DNA of 64,000 nucleotides from Thermohalobaculum sp050330995 (GCA_050330995.1 JBHJHI010000004.1:41007-105006), one strand, 5' to 3'. Numbered from the stretch's first letter, positions 38,679 through 48,906 are shown. Numbers and translations: made by a program. Notes: generated by a model not told the origin, from the letters alone.

Positions 38679-39521
38679 TCAGCCGCGCTCGCGCCGGGCC
38701 ATGAAGGCGAGGCGCTCGAACAGGTGGACGTCCTGCTCGTTCTTCAGGAGCGCCCCGTGCAAGGGCGGGATCGCGTGGCGCGGATCGCCGCGCAGCGCCT
38801 CCGGCGAGACGTCGTCGGCGACCAGCAGGCGCAGCCAGTCGAGCATCTCCGAGGTCGAGGGCTTCTTCCTGAGCCCCGGCGTCTCGCGGATCTGGAAGAA
38901 GCGGGTCAGCGCCGCGCGCAGGAGGTCCTGCTTCACGCCCGGAAAATGCACCTCGACGATCCGCGCCAGCGTCTCCGTGTCCGGAAAAGCGATGTAGTGA
39001 AAGAAGCAACGGCGCAGGAAGGCGTCGGGCAGTTCCTTCTCGTTGTTCGAGGTGATGATCACCACCGGGCGGTGGCGCGCCTCGATCGTCCCGCCGGTCT
39101 CGTAGACGTGGAAGGCCATGCGGTCGAGTTCGTGCAGGAGGTCGTTCGGGAACTCGATGTCGGCCTTGTCGATCTCGTCGATCAGCAGCACCACGCGCTC
39201 GGGGGCGGCGAACGCCTCCCAGAGCTTGCCGGGACGGATGTAGTTGGCGACCTCGCCGACGCGGGGATCGCCGAGCTGGCTGTCGCGCAGGCGCGAGACC
39301 GCGTCGTACTCGTAGAGGCCCTGGGGCGCGCGGGTGGTCGACTTCACGTGCCATTCGATCAGCCGCATCCCGAGCGCCGAGGCGACCTGGCGGGCGAGCT
39401 CGGTCTTGCCGGTGCCGGGCTCGCCCTTCACCAGGAGCGGGCGTTCGAGCGTGATCGCGGCGTTGACGGCGACGGTCAGGTCGGCGGTCGCGACGTAGTC
39501 GCCGGTGCCCTCGAAGCGCAT
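38679..39521 (-). CDS. MoxR-family AAA+ ATPase
   Basis: The 280-residue protein has Walker A GEPGTGKTE (about residues 33-41), Walker B VVLLIDEIDKAD, and ITSNNEKELPDAFLRRCFFHYI (sensor 1 and arginine finger region), matching MoxR AAA+ chaperones. These act with VWA-domain proteins in metal-cofactor insertion or stress responses. The usual VWA partner gene would follow 3', but here the next gene is the convergent protease. The start MRFEGT was chosen over an upstream frame extension of 60 codons that has no support. It diverges from dksA. Confidence 0.92.
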   Translation of the reverse strand: MRFEGTGDYVATADLTVAVNAAITLERPLLVKGEPGTGKTELARQVASALGMRLIEWHVKSTTRAPQGLYEYDAVSRLRDSQLGDPRVGEVANYIRPGKLWEAFAAPERVVLLIDEIDKADIEFPNDLLHELDRMAFHVYETGGTIEARHRPVVIITSNNEKELPDAFLRRCFFHYIAFPDTETLARIVEVHFPGVKQDLLRAALTRFFQIRETPGLRKKPSTSEMLDWLRLLVADDVSPEALRGDPRHAIPPLHGALLKNEQDVHLFERLAFMARRERG

Positions 39522-39700
39522 GGTTCTCCCGATGCCCCCGTTCTTGCCGCAGTGCAGCGATTCTATCAGTGGAATGAGGGGTGTAACCAAATCGTTTGCC
39601 GGTTTCGAGACGTGACAACCGGCTTTGATCCGTCTATGACCCAGCCAGCCGGCCGTCGGGCCTCGCCCCCGAAGGCGGTGCGTGGGCACAGAGGGTCGCA

Positions 39701-40123
39701 ATGAATATCAAGACGATGATCGAACCCGAATATCGGCCGCACGACGACGAGCCGTTCATGGGCGAGCGCCAGCAGCGCTACTTCCGCGAGAAGCTGGAAG
39801 CCTGGCGCCAGTCGATCCTGGACGAGAGTGCCGAAACGCTCGCCGATCTCCAGGAGAGCGGTCAGAACATCGCCGACGTCGCCGATCGTGCGTCGGCCGA
39901 GACCGATCGTGCGATCGAGCTGCGCACGCGCGATCGCCAGCGCAAGCTGATCGCCAAGATCGACGCCGCGATCCGGCGGATCGAGGACGGCTCCTACGGC
40001 TATTGCGAGATGACCGGCGAGCCGATCTCGTTGCGCCGTCTCGACGCCAGACCGATCGCGACGCTCAGCGTCGAGGCGCAGGAACGCCACGAGCGTCGCG
40101 AGAAGGTCCACCGCGACACCTGA
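39701..40123 (+). CDS. dksA: RNA polymerase-binding transcription factor DksA (one-cysteine form)
   Basis: The 140-residue protein has the N-terminal helix, a coiled-coil with the tip motif D59-V-A-D62-R-A64, and the C-terminal zinc-finger-like region. Only one of the four zinc ligands is kept: C102, with T105, S123 and A126 in place of the others. Such one-cysteine DksA proteins keep function in alphaproteobacteria and are expected to be less sensitive to oxidation. It works with ppGpp at RNA polymerase to adjust rRNA and stress promoters. It is monocistronic, divergent from moxR, with a GAGGG ribosome site. Confidence 0.93.
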   Translation: MNIKTMIEPEYRPHDDEPFMGERQQRYFREKLEAWRQSILDESAETLADLQESGQNIADVADRASAETDRAIELRTRDRQRKLIAKIDAAIRRIEDGSYGYCEMTGEPISLRRLDARPIATLSVEAQERHERREKVHRDT

Positions 40124-40162
40124 CGCTCGCCGGGAGGCGCGGGTGGGAGGCGGGCCGGCGCC

Positions 40163-40597
40163 TCAGCCGGCGCCTTCCGCTTCCGTCTGCGCGGGCTCCC
40201 GCCCGTGCGGGCGTACCATGACGACCGCGGCGACGATGGCGACGGCGATCTCGTAGATCGCGAGCAGCACGATCACCGGGCTCCAGGCGTCGGTCTCCAG
40301 CATCCCGAACACCCGTCCCGCGGCAGCGCCGGCGCAGCCACAGAGCAGCAGCATCAGCGCGCCGGGACGCAGGCGCGGCCAGACCACCGCGAGCCAGAGC
40401 AGCACCGCGACGCCGGCCATGAAGCCGCCGTAGAAGGCGCGCAGCTCGATCAGGACGACGCCGTCTTCCTCGTAGCCGAACAGCGAAGCGAGCAGTCGCG
40501 GCGCGAGAAGACCCAGAACCGCCTGACCGGTCGCGATCGCGGCGGTGATGCCGAGCAGGGCGCGCTGGCGAAAGACGAGGCTGCCTAGTGAGGACAT
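40163..40597 (-). CDS. DUF4345-family membrane protein
   Basis: The 144-residue protein has four hydrophobic helices, with LIELRAFYGGFMAG after the second helix; this charged ELRAFYGG segment marks the DUF4345 family of unknown function. It is likely an inner-membrane protein. It lies convergent to dksA and downstream of the DEAD-box helicase on the same strand, after a 54-bp gap with a hairpin. Confidence 0.7.
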   Translation of the reverse strand: MSSLGSLVFRQRALLGITAAIATGQAVLGLLAPRLLASLFGYEEDGVVLIELRAFYGGFMAGVAVLLWLAVVWPRLRPGALMLLLCGCAGAAAGRVFGMLETDAWSPVIVLLAIYEIAVAIVAAVVMVRPHGREPAQTEAEGAG

Positions 40598-40616
40598 CGA
40601 AACTCCGGCGTCGAGC

Positions 40617-40639
40617 GGGCGCGACCGGCCGTCGCGCCC
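40617..40639. terminator. 9-bp perfect hairpin downstream of the helicase gene
   Basis: Arms GGGCGCGAC and GTCGCGCCC flank loop CGGCC, in the gap between the helicase 3' end and the DUF4345 gene. No T-tract follows on the minus strand, so it may be a pause site or an inefficient terminator. Confidence 0.35.
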
Positions 40640-40651
40640 CGTTCAGCCGGT

Positions 40652-42100
40652 CTACGCTGCCTCGCTTTCGAAGTTCCCGTCGTCCGCCGCGTCACCGGCC
40701 TCTCCGCGGCGCGTCGTAGCGGTGCGGGTACGGCGCAGCATGTGCGCGGGGACGGGACGCAGCAGGAAGGCGGGCGTATGCTCGCCGAGGCCTACTACCG
40801 GCTCGGCGCCGGCACGTTCCTCGCGGCGCCGCCCGCCGCGCTTGCGCCCCCCGGCACTCTGGCCGCCGCTCGTCTCTTCGCGCTTGGCACCGGCCTTCTC
40901 GGCGGGCGGCTTGGCCGGCATCGCCTCGGCGGGCTCGCGCGCGGGACGGACGTCCTCGGGCAGCGGCGCTTCCGGGATCTCGGTGCCGATCAGCTTGTGA
41001 ATACGGTCGAGATACTTGTCGTCCGACGGCGTCGCGATGGTGAAGGCCGCGCCCTCGCGTCCGGCGCGACCCGTGCGGCCGATGCGGTGGACGTAGTCTT
41101 CCGGGTGGGTCGGCACGTCGAAGTTGACGACATGGCTCACGTTCGGGATGTCGAGCCCGCGCGCGGCGACGTCGGAAGCGACCAGCACCTTGATCGTGCC
41201 GTTGCGGAAGCCGTCGAGGGTCGCCATGCGCACCGACTGGTCGAGATCGCCGTGCAGTGCGCCCGCGTTCCAGCCGTGCTTGTCGAGCGACTTGAACAGC
41301 GTGCCGACGTCGCGCTTGCGGTTGCAGAACACGATGGCGTTGCGGAACGCGTCGCCTTCCCCCTTCAGCACGGCGCGCAGCACGGCGCGCTTCTCGGTCT
41401 CGGCGCGATCCTTGCGCGAGGGGGTGAGGCGGACCAGGCGCTGCGTCACCGTGAGCGCGGCGGAGGCCTGCTTCGCCACTTCCACGCGCACGGGGGTGTG
41501 CAGGAAGGTATCGGTCAGCCGCACGATCTCCGGCGCCATGGTCGCCGAGAAGAACAGCGTCTGGCGCTTCAGCGCGTTGGTCAGGTTGAAGATGCGCTCG
41601 AGGTCGGGGATGAAGCCCATGTCGAGCATGCGGTCGGCTTCGTCGACCACCATGATCTCGATGCCCGTCAGCATCAGCTTGCCGCGCTCGAAGTGGTCGA
41701 GCAGGCGGCCGGGCGTGGCGATCAGCACGTCGACGCCGCGGTCGATCAGCTTGTCCTGGGCGTTGAAGTTGACCCCGCCGATCAGCAGCGCCATCGAGAG
41801 CTTGGTGTTCTTCGAATACTGTTCGAAGTTCTCGGCGACCTGCGCGGCCAGCTCGCGCGTCGGGCACAGGATCAGCGAGCGCGGCATGCGCGCGCGGGCG
41901 CGACCCTTCTGCAGGAGCGTGATCAGCGGCAGGGTGAAGGCGCCGGTCTTGCCGGTGCCGGTCTGGGCGATGCCGATGACGTCGCGCCCTTCGAGCGCGC
42001 GTGGGATCGCCTGCTCCTGGATCGGCGTGGGCTGCTCGTAGCCCGCGTCGGCGATCGCGTCGAGAACCTTGGGGTCGAGCTGGAGCTCGTTGAACTTCAT
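40652..42100 (-). CDS. rhlE: DEAD-box RNA helicase, RhlE-like
   Basis: The 482-residue protein shows all the core motifs in order: Q motif (PTPIQEQAIP), AQTGTGKT, PTRELAAQ, DEAD in VVDEADRML, SAT, and HRIGRTGRAG. The C-terminal 100 residues are basic and low-complexity, rich in Arg, Gly and Pro, typical of RhlE/DEAD helicases that remodel RNA in ribosome assembly and cold response. About 240 bp of leader precede the start, with no other gene, as is common for cold-inducible helicases. Confidence 0.92.
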   Translation of the reverse strand: MKFNELQLDPKVLDAIADAGYEQPTPIQEQAIPRALEGRDVIGIAQTGTGKTGAFTLPLITLLQKGRARARMPRSLILCPTRELAAQVAENFEQYSKNTKLSMALLIGGVNFNAQDKLIDRGVDVLIATPGRLLDHFERGKLMLTGIEIMVVDEADRMLDMGFIPDLERIFNLTNALKRQTLFFSATMAPEIVRLTDTFLHTPVRVEVAKQASAALTVTQRLVRLTPSRKDRAETEKRAVLRAVLKGEGDAFRNAIVFCNRKRDVGTLFKSLDKHGWNAGALHGDLDQSVRMATLDGFRNGTIKVLVASDVAARGLDIPNVSHVVNFDVPTHPEDYVHRIGRTGRAGREGAAFTIATPSDDKYLDRIHKLIGTEIPEAPLPEDVRPAREPAEAMPAKPPAEKAGAKREETSGGQSAGGRKRGGRRREERAGAEPVVGLGEHTPAFLLRPVPAHMLRRTRTATTRRGEAGDAADDGNFESEAA

Positions 42101-42338
42101 CTATCTCCGTCCGAGTAGCTGCGGCCTGCGAGTGCGGCTCGTCGAGTAATGGCCGCATCGTCCGCGCGACCCGTGGCGTCCGTATTGACGTCGACGTGCG
42201 TGGATATGAGCCCGCGACATCGTGTTGTCAACGTCGATGATCCGGCCCTGCACGACTTGAGACGACCTGCGCCCCGCCGTGCGACATCTCGGCAAGGGGC
42301 GATTTGATCGGGTTCTCGAACGACCTCAGGAATCGGGG

Positions 42339-43643
42339 TCATTCCGCCGGATGCGGCGCCCGCTGGTCGACCGGCTGGGTGCGCGAGAGCGGCTCGAGCC
42401 CGGTGATCAGCCGCGCTCCCTTGTCGTAGGTCAGGTAGTACCAGAGCCATTGCATGGCGACGACCGCCTTCGAGCGCGACCCGATCAGGAAGTAGATGTG
42501 CGAGAGGCCCCAGAGCCACCAGGCCAGCCGCCCGCGCAGCTTGACGCGCCCGAAGTCGGCCACCGCCTCGTTGCGCCCGATCGTCGCCATCGAGCCGAGG
42601 TGGGTGTACTCGAACGGTCCCGGCGCGGCCTCGCCGCGCGCCGCCGCCGCGATCGCCTTGGCGACGTACCGGCCCGCCTGCTTGGCCGCCGGCGCGAGGC
42701 CGGGCACGGGCGAGCCGTCGGGGTTGTGCATCTTGGCCGCGTCGCCGATCACGAAGACGTCGTCGTGGCCGGCGAGACGCAGATCGGCGCCGACCTCGAC
42801 CCGGCCGGTCTTGTCGGTCTCGAGGCCGAACCACTTGGCCACCCGCGGCACCGTCACGCCCGCGCCCCAGACGATCGCCGAGGCCGGCACGACCTCGCCC
42901 GCGATCTCGGCGCCCTCGCCGGGGCGCACCGAGACCAGCTGGTTCAGCACCACCTCGACGCCGAGGCGTTCGAGCGCCCGTTTCGCGTAGTCGGATAGAT
43001 CGGGCGGGTAGGTCGAGAGAATGCGCTCGCCGCCCTCGACCAGCATGATCCGCGCGTCCTTCGGGTCGATGTGGCGGAAATCGTTCTCCAGACAGTGGTG
43101 CGCGAGTTCCGCGATGGCGCCGGCCATCTCCACCCCGGTCGGGCCGCCGCCGACGACCACGAAGGTCATCAGCTGACGGCGCTCCGCCTCGTCGTCCGTC
43201 GTCTCGGCGCGCTCGAAGGCGAGCAGCAGCCGCTTGCGGATCTCGGTCGCGTCCATGATGCGCTTCAGCCCCGGCGCGTGCGCCTCCCACTCGGGATTGC
43301 CGAAGTACGAGTGCTTGGCGCCCGTGGCCACCACCAGCACGTCGTAGGGGGTCTCGCCACGGTTCGTGCGGACCACCTTGCGCTCGGCGTCGATGTCCTC
43401 GACGTCGGCGAGCAGGGTCTTGGCGTTGCTCTGGCCGCGCAGGATCGAGCGGATCGGCCAGGCGACTTCCGACGGGTTCAGCGCGGCGGTCGCCACCTGG
43501 TAGAGGAAGGGCTGGAACAGGTGGTAGTTGCGCTTGTCGATGACGGTGACGTCGACGGGCGCGCCCTTGAGGCGCCGCGCCGCCGACAGCCCGGCGAAGC
43601 CCGCGCCCAGGATCACGACGCGCTTGGCGCTGGCGGTGCTCAT
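42339..43643 (-). CDS. ndh: Type II NADH:quinone dehydrogenase (NDH-2)
   Basis: The 434-residue flavoprotein has two dinucleotide-binding folds: VILGAGFAGLSAARRL near the N-terminus for FAD and VVVGGGPTGVEMAGA at about residue 165 for NADH. A C-terminal amphipathic/hydrophobic segment WWLWGLSHIYFLIG fits membrane attachment. It transfers electrons from NADH to ubiquinone without pumping protons. A GAGGAGAGG ribosome site supports MSTASAK over long upstream frame extensions. It is divergent from the unknown three-gene operon. Confidence 0.93.
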   Translation of the reverse strand: MSTASAKRVVILGAGFAGLSAARRLKGAPVDVTVIDKRNYHLFQPFLYQVATAALNPSEVAWPIRSILRGQSNAKTLLADVEDIDAERKVVRTNRGETPYDVLVVATGAKHSYFGNPEWEAHAPGLKRIMDATEIRKRLLLAFERAETTDDEAERRQLMTFVVVGGGPTGVEMAGAIAELAHHCLENDFRHIDPKDARIMLVEGGERILSTYPPDLSDYAKRALERLGVEVVLNQLVSVRPGEGAEIAGEVVPASAIVWGAGVTVPRVAKWFGLETDKTGRVEVGADLRLAGHDDVFVIGDAAKMHNPDGSPVPGLAPAAKQAGRYVAKAIAAAARGEAAPGPFEYTHLGSMATIGRNEAVADFGRVKLRGRLAWWLWGLSHIYFLIGSRSKAVVAMQWLWYYLTYDKGARLITGLEPLSRTQPVDQRAPHPAE

Positions 43644-43830
43644 CTCGCGTTCCTCTCCTCGTCTCGGGCCTTGCCCGGACCCGTGCGAGCCACGGGCCTC
43701 GCCTCGACAACGGCGCGCGCTGGTGACGGTTCGGCCGCATCGACGCGACCGTACGTCCCATAAGTCACGCCATCGACCATACCGCGTTCTTCTTCGCCGT
43801 ATTGGATCGAGACTGCTCTGAACAAGAAGA

Positions 43831-43854
43831 GAACCGATCCATCGCGATCGGTTC
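43831..43854. promoter_or_regulatory. 9-bp perfect inverted repeat in the ndh / unknown-operon divergent region
   Basis: Arms GAACCGATC and GATCGGTTC are separated by CATCGC. It lies in the 312-bp region between the divergent ndh start and the next plus-strand gene, which is less GC-rich than its surroundings, as for a shared control region. It could be an operator or an RNA hairpin in a leader; there is no U-tract after it. Confidence 0.45.
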
Positions 43855-43955
43855 GATAACAATGGAGCCAACAATGGCGGGCCTTTGCCTGCAACCGACA
43901 GAGGCCCGCGACAACGGGCCCGCGATCGTGCCTGCGCCGGTGGGCGCTGGCGTCC

Positions 43956-44327
43956 GTGTCCGACCCTCCGCGGGCGGCACCGGCGGCGAGGGAGACGGCT
44001 GCGGTACGGCCGGCCCCCTTCGTGGCTGACTACGACGACGTCCAGGCGGCGGCGCGTCAGCGCGTCGAGGCCGAGCTTCGCGCTCTCGCCGAGCGGGTCG
44101 CCCGCCTCGAAGGCGACAGCCGCGCCGCCGACAAGGCCGAGCACTACATCCGCGAGCGCTTCGACCGCATCGAGCGTCAGATCGCGGATCTGAAACAGGA
44201 GAACGACAACACCGCACAGGCGAGCAAGCAGCAGAACCGGCAGATCTTCATCGTCGTGTTCACCATCATCGCGTCGCAGCTGTTCCAGTTCGTCGTGACG
44301 GGAGGGCTGAATGTCTCGGTCGATTGA
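43956..44327 (+). CDS. Coiled-coil protein with C-terminal membrane helix, first of an unknown trio
   Basis: The 123-residue frame (GTG start) has a Pro/Ala-rich lead, a long charged coiled-coil from about residue 28 to 85 (RVEAELRALAERVARLEG), and a C-terminal membrane helix, FIVVFTIIASQLFQFVV. It resembles small tail-anchored coiled-coil proteins; no function is known. It overlaps the next gene by 17 bp. Later GTG starts are possible. Confidence 0.6.
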   Translation: MSDPPRAAPAARETAAVRPAPFVADYDDVQAAARQRVEAELRALAERVARLEGDSRAADKAEHYIRERFDRIERQIADLKQENDNTAQASKQQNRQIFIVVFTIIASQLFQFVVTGGLNVSVD

Positions 44328-44739
44328 CTGGCTTCTGGTCGCGGTGATGGCGCTCGGCGCCGCGTTCCCGATGATCCATCTGTCTTTCTACATGTACGGA
44401 CCGAGGATCGAGGCGGCGCTGTTCCCGCCCGTCTGGCGACTGGAGGCGAGCCAGCGCCGTTGCGAGGGCGACGACCAGATCGTCGAGGGCCGCGTGGTCA
44501 AGAACCGCGGCGTCTTCCGCGAGCTGACCGTCACCTCGGGCTCGACACGGATCGAGTGGCAGGCGCTCGACCAGCCGAGCCGCGCCCCGGCGGATCGCCC
44601 GCCCGGCGAGACCGTCCTCGGCCTCAGGCTCGCGGGCAACTGCGATCGGCCATTCTCGCTGCACACCGTGCACGACGCCAGCCACGATCTCTGGTCGCTG
44701 CGCCAGACCTGGGGACCGTTCAACGAGGATGATGGCTGA
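44311..44739 (+). CDS. Unknown protein with N-terminal membrane helix, second of an unknown trio
   Basis: The 142-residue protein has a hydrophobic start (LLVAVMALGAAFPMIHLSFYMYG) and then a soluble, probably periplasmic domain with two cysteines (RRCEGD and GNCDRP) that could pair. The late segment has HTVHDASHDLWSLRQTWGPF. No family is recognised. The start overlaps the previous gene, and the stop is coupled to the next start as TGATG. Confidence 0.6.
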   Translation: MSRSIDWLLVAVMALGAAFPMIHLSFYMYGPRIEAALFPPVWRLEASQRRCEGDDQIVEGRVVKNRGVFRELTVTSGSTRIEWQALDQPSRAPADRPPGETVLGLRLAGNCDRPFSLHTVHDASHDLWSLRQTWGPFNEDDG

Positions 44740-45152
44740 TGTGCTACGTCGACGATCGTCTCCACGAGATGCTGACGGTCCACGTCCTGTATCTCGTGTT
44801 CGGCGCCCGCGTGCTGCTCCACACGCGGCCGTGGGAGAGCCGGGCGAAGCTGCCGTTCCTCGCGGCGCCCGCCGCTTTCGTGCTGTGCGCGCTGACGAGC
44901 TACGGCCTGCCCGTGGTGGTCTCGTGGCAGCCGCTCTGGATCGAGGCGGCCCGGGACGCGCACGACGCGAGCCTGCGCCTCCTGCTGCTGGCGGCCGCCT
45001 GGCTCGCCGTCGGCCCCGTGCCGCGCGCCCTCGGGCGGGCGGCGGACTCTGGTACGGCGCCGCGCGCCCTCGGGCGGGCGGCGAACCCTGACACGGCGCC
45101 GCGCGCTCTCGGGCGGGCGGCGCGACCCGACCCCGCGTCTCGCGCGCGCTGA
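44739..45152 (+). CDS. Unknown membrane protein with 13-residue repeats, third of an unknown trio
   Basis: The 137-residue protein starts MCYVDDRLHEML and has two or three hydrophobic stretches in the first 95 residues. Its last 40 residues are three copies of a 13-residue unit built on PRALGRAA. The TGATG overlap with the previous gene shows coupling. The repeat tail lies just before a strong terminator. The function is unknown. Confidence 0.55.
   Translation: MCYVDDRLHEMLTVHVLYLVFGARVLLHTRPWESRAKLPFLAAPAAFVLCALTSYGLPVVVSWQPLWIEAARDAHDASLRLLLLAAAWLAVGPVPRALGRAADSGTAPRALGRAANPDTAPRALGRAARPDPASRAR
45021..45137 (+). repeat. 39-bp tandem repeat, three copies, in-frame
   Basis: Three consecutive 39-bp units begin CCGCGCGC and encode 13-residue repeats PRALGRAA followed by five variable residues. 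They form the C-terminal tail of the third unknown-trio protein. Confidence 0.85.
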
Positions 45153-45179
45153 TCGGGCGACATCGCGAGAGCCTTCACC

Positions 45180-45209
45180 ACCCCGGCGACGTCCGCGTCG
45201 CCGGGGTTT
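45180..45209 (+). terminator. Strong hairpin terminator after the unknown trio
   Basis: A 12-bp perfect stem (ACCCCGGCGACG and its complement) with the stable loop TCCG is followed by TTTC. It lies 27 bp after the trio's last stop and just before the convergent prfC end, so it mainly ends plus-strand transcription and may also act on prfC. Confidence 0.85.
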
Positions 45210-45215
45210 CGCGTG

Positions 45216-46829
45216 TCAGGTCAGCGTCTCCTTGACCGCCGAGAGCGTCACGTCGGGATGGTCCCGCTCCGCGCGGTCGATGTCGAACTGGATGCGGGTC
45301 AGGAACACCGGGTCGCCGTCGTGGTCGGTGGCCATCTGGCTGCGGTAGGCCTTCTGGAACGCCTCCAGCTTGTCGTCGGGCCCCGAGATCCAGCGCGCCG
45401 AGGCGTACTGCGTCGGCGCGAAGCGCACCGGGATGCCGTACTCCTGCTCGATGCGGCTCGCGAGCACCTCGAACTGGAGCTGGCCGACGACGCCCACGAT
45501 GAAGCCCGAGCCGATCGCGGGCTTGAACAGCTTGGACGCGCCCTCCTCGGCGAACTGGGTCAGCGCCTTGTCGAGGTGCTTGCCCTTCATCGGGTCGCTC
45601 GCGCGGCAGGCCTGCAGAAGCTCCGGCGCGAAGGCGGGGATGCCGGCGAAGCGCAGGTCCTCGCCCTCGGTCAGCGCGTCGCCGATGCGAAGCTGGCCGT
45701 GGTTCGGGATGCCGATGATGTCGCCCGCCCAGGCGTCCTCGGCGGTCTCGCGCTCGGCGGCGAGGAACAGCACCGGGTTCGAGACCGCCATCTGCTTGGC
45801 CGAGCGGACGTGGCGCAGTTTCATCCCGCGGGTGAAGTGGCCCGAGCACAGCCGCAGGAAGGCCACGCGGTCGCGGTGCTTGGGGTCCATGTTGGCCTGC
45901 ACCTTGAAGACGAAGCCGGTGACCTTGCCCTCCTCGGCCGTGACCTGACGCTCGCGCGTGCGCCGCGGCTGCGGCGGGGGCGCGTGGGTGGCGATGCCCT
46001 CCATCAGCTCGCGCACGCCGAAGGAGTTGAGCGCCGAGCCGAACCAGATCGGCGTCATCGAGCCGTTCTCGAAGGCGCGCGCGTCGAATTCGGGCAGGAG
46101 CCCGCGCGCCATCTCGACCTCCTCGCGCAGGGTCTCCAGCCGGTCGGCCGGCAGCGCGTCCGCAAGCTTCGGATCGTCGAGGCCCTCGACGGCGACCGAC
46201 CCGGCGCGGCGGTTGCGGTCGGCGCGGTCCATCAGCTCCAGCCGGTCGCGAAACAGGTCGTAGGCGCCGAGGAAGTCGCGCCCCATCCCGATCGGCCAGG
46301 ACGCGGGGCAGACGTCGAGCGCCAGCGCCTCCTGGATCTCGTCGACGATCTCGAAGGTCTCGCGGCTCTCGCGGTCCAACTTGTTGCAGAACGTCAGGAT
46401 CGGCAGATCCCGCATCCGACAGACCTCGAACAGCTTGCGGGTCTGGCTCTCCACGCCCTTGGCGCCGTCGATCACCATGATCGCCGCGTCCACCGCCGTC
46501 AGCGTGCGGTAGGTGTCCTCGGAGAAATCCTCGTGGCCCGGCGTGTCGACGAGGTTGAACCAGTGCTCGCCGTAGGGAAACGACATCGCCGAGGCCGAGA
46601 CCGAGATGCCGCGCTCCATCTCCATCTTCATGAAGTCCGAGCGCGTGCGCCGCGCCTCGCCCTTGGCGCGCACCTGGCCGGCCATCTGGATGGCGCCGCC
46701 GTAGAGCAGGAGCTTCTCGGTCAGCGTCGTCTTGCCGGCGTCCGGGTGGGAGATGATCGCGAAGGTGCGCCTGCGCGCGATCTCCGGCGGCAGGGGCGGG
46801 CGGTTGGTCGGGCTCGCGTCCTCGGGCAT
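45216..46829 (-). CDS. prfC: Peptide chain release factor 3
   Basis: The 537-residue GTPase has the G motifs in order: SHPDAGKTT (G1), RGISV (G2), DTPGHEDF (G3) and NKLDR (G4), followed by the RF3-specific C-terminal region ending with QLQFEVLASRIEQEYG. It releases RF1/RF2 from the ribosome after termination. The length is as expected. It is downstream of a small unknown gene on the same strand. Confidence 0.96.
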   Translation of the reverse strand: MPEDASPTNRPPLPPEIARRRTFAIISHPDAGKTTLTEKLLLYGGAIQMAGQVRAKGEARRTRSDFMKMEMERGISVSASAMSFPYGEHWFNLVDTPGHEDFSEDTYRTLTAVDAAIMVIDGAKGVESQTRKLFEVCRMRDLPILTFCNKLDRESRETFEIVDEIQEALALDVCPASWPIGMGRDFLGAYDLFRDRLELMDRADRNRRAGSVAVEGLDDPKLADALPADRLETLREEVEMARGLLPEFDARAFENGSMTPIWFGSALNSFGVRELMEGIATHAPPPQPRRTRERQVTAEEGKVTGFVFKVQANMDPKHRDRVAFLRLCSGHFTRGMKLRHVRSAKQMAVSNPVLFLAAERETAEDAWAGDIIGIPNHGQLRIGDALTEGEDLRFAGIPAFAPELLQACRASDPMKGKHLDKALTQFAEEGASKLFKPAIGSGFIVGVVGQLQFEVLASRIEQEYGIPVRFAPTQYASARWISGPDDKLEAFQKAYRSQMATDHDGDPVFLTRIQFDIDRAERDHPDVTLSAVKETLT

Positions 46830-46886
46830 GGCCCTCGGTCTAGCGCCAGCAGTGGCGAGGCGAAAGCCCCGACGCCCGCGGCGGCC

Positions 46887-47132
46887 TCAACGGTCGTGCG
46901 TGCCGTAGGCCATGACGTGGCAGAGCGTCGCGAGCCCCTGCAGCGGATACCCGAACTCGCTGCGGTTCCCGCCGGAGAGGGCGAGATCGATGCAGGCCCG
47001 TTCCGCGATCCGCCGCAGCGCCGCCGTCCGACCCGTGTCGTCGAGACGCCGGACGCGATGCAGCAACGCCTCGAATTCGGCGAGGAGCGCGTCCGATCCG
47101 TCGTCTTCGGAGCGGCGGGAAGTACCCGTCAT
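46887..47132 (-). CDS. Small hypothetical protein upstream of prfC
   Basis: The 81-residue protein starts MTGTSRRSED with a GGAAGGGA ribosome site; a longer frame upstream runs through an arginine-rich stretch without support. It is rich in Leu, Ala and Arg, with helix-forming sequence (LLAEFEALLHRVRRLDD) and a late FGYPLQGLATLCHVMAYG. It has no recognised domain. Its position about 57 bp before prfC suggests co-transcription. Confidence 0.55.
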   Translation of the reverse strand: MTGTSRRSEDDGSDALLAEFEALLHRVRRLDDTGRTAALRRIAERACIDLALSGGNRSEFGYPLQGLATLCHVMAYGTHDR

Positions 47133-47512
47133 CGTCGTTCCCTTCCTGTCAAGACTCCCACGGGTGCGTTGCGAGCGCGAGGCGGGCGCGCCCGGCCTTG
47201 CCCGAGCGATCCGGTCGCGACGTCGCGCGCGGCGGACCGAGGCGTCGGCCTCGTGCGCCATGGACACGATCGTGTCGTCGCGACGCGGCGCGCCGCGTTC
47301 CGTCACCGGGCGATCCCCCATCGATCGTTCTTCGCGCCGGGCCGACCGAGTCGCCTCTCCCGGCGCGATCCCTCGCGTCGTCGAGCATAAGGCGCCGCGA
47401 CGCCGCGTCCATGGTCGCGCTCGGGCCGTGCTTGTCGTGGGTCGACGGTGTTGCTATGTGCGCCTTACCCGACCGAAATCGTCATCTTGAGTCCCGGATC
47501 AGAGGGAGACCC

Positions 47513-48643
<1,131 letters not shown>

Positions 48644-48906
48644 GGCGACGCCCGTAACGGGGCCGGAGCGAGACGACGCCTCGCAGCGGGGCGACGCCCG
48701 GCCCGGTCCCGTGGCGCTCGTCCCCTCGGTAGCGGAACGGAGCGCTCCTTCGCGGCGGGCGGTGTCGCCTCGGCCCGGTTCGACGCGACGGCACGGCCGC
48801 CGGTCTCGATTCCGTCAGGAACGATGCCCCGGAGCGCTTGTTCGTGCGGTGAAAGCCGCGCCCGCTCCGTGGCGCGGTCCCCCTACACAGGCACGGATTT
48901 CCCTCC

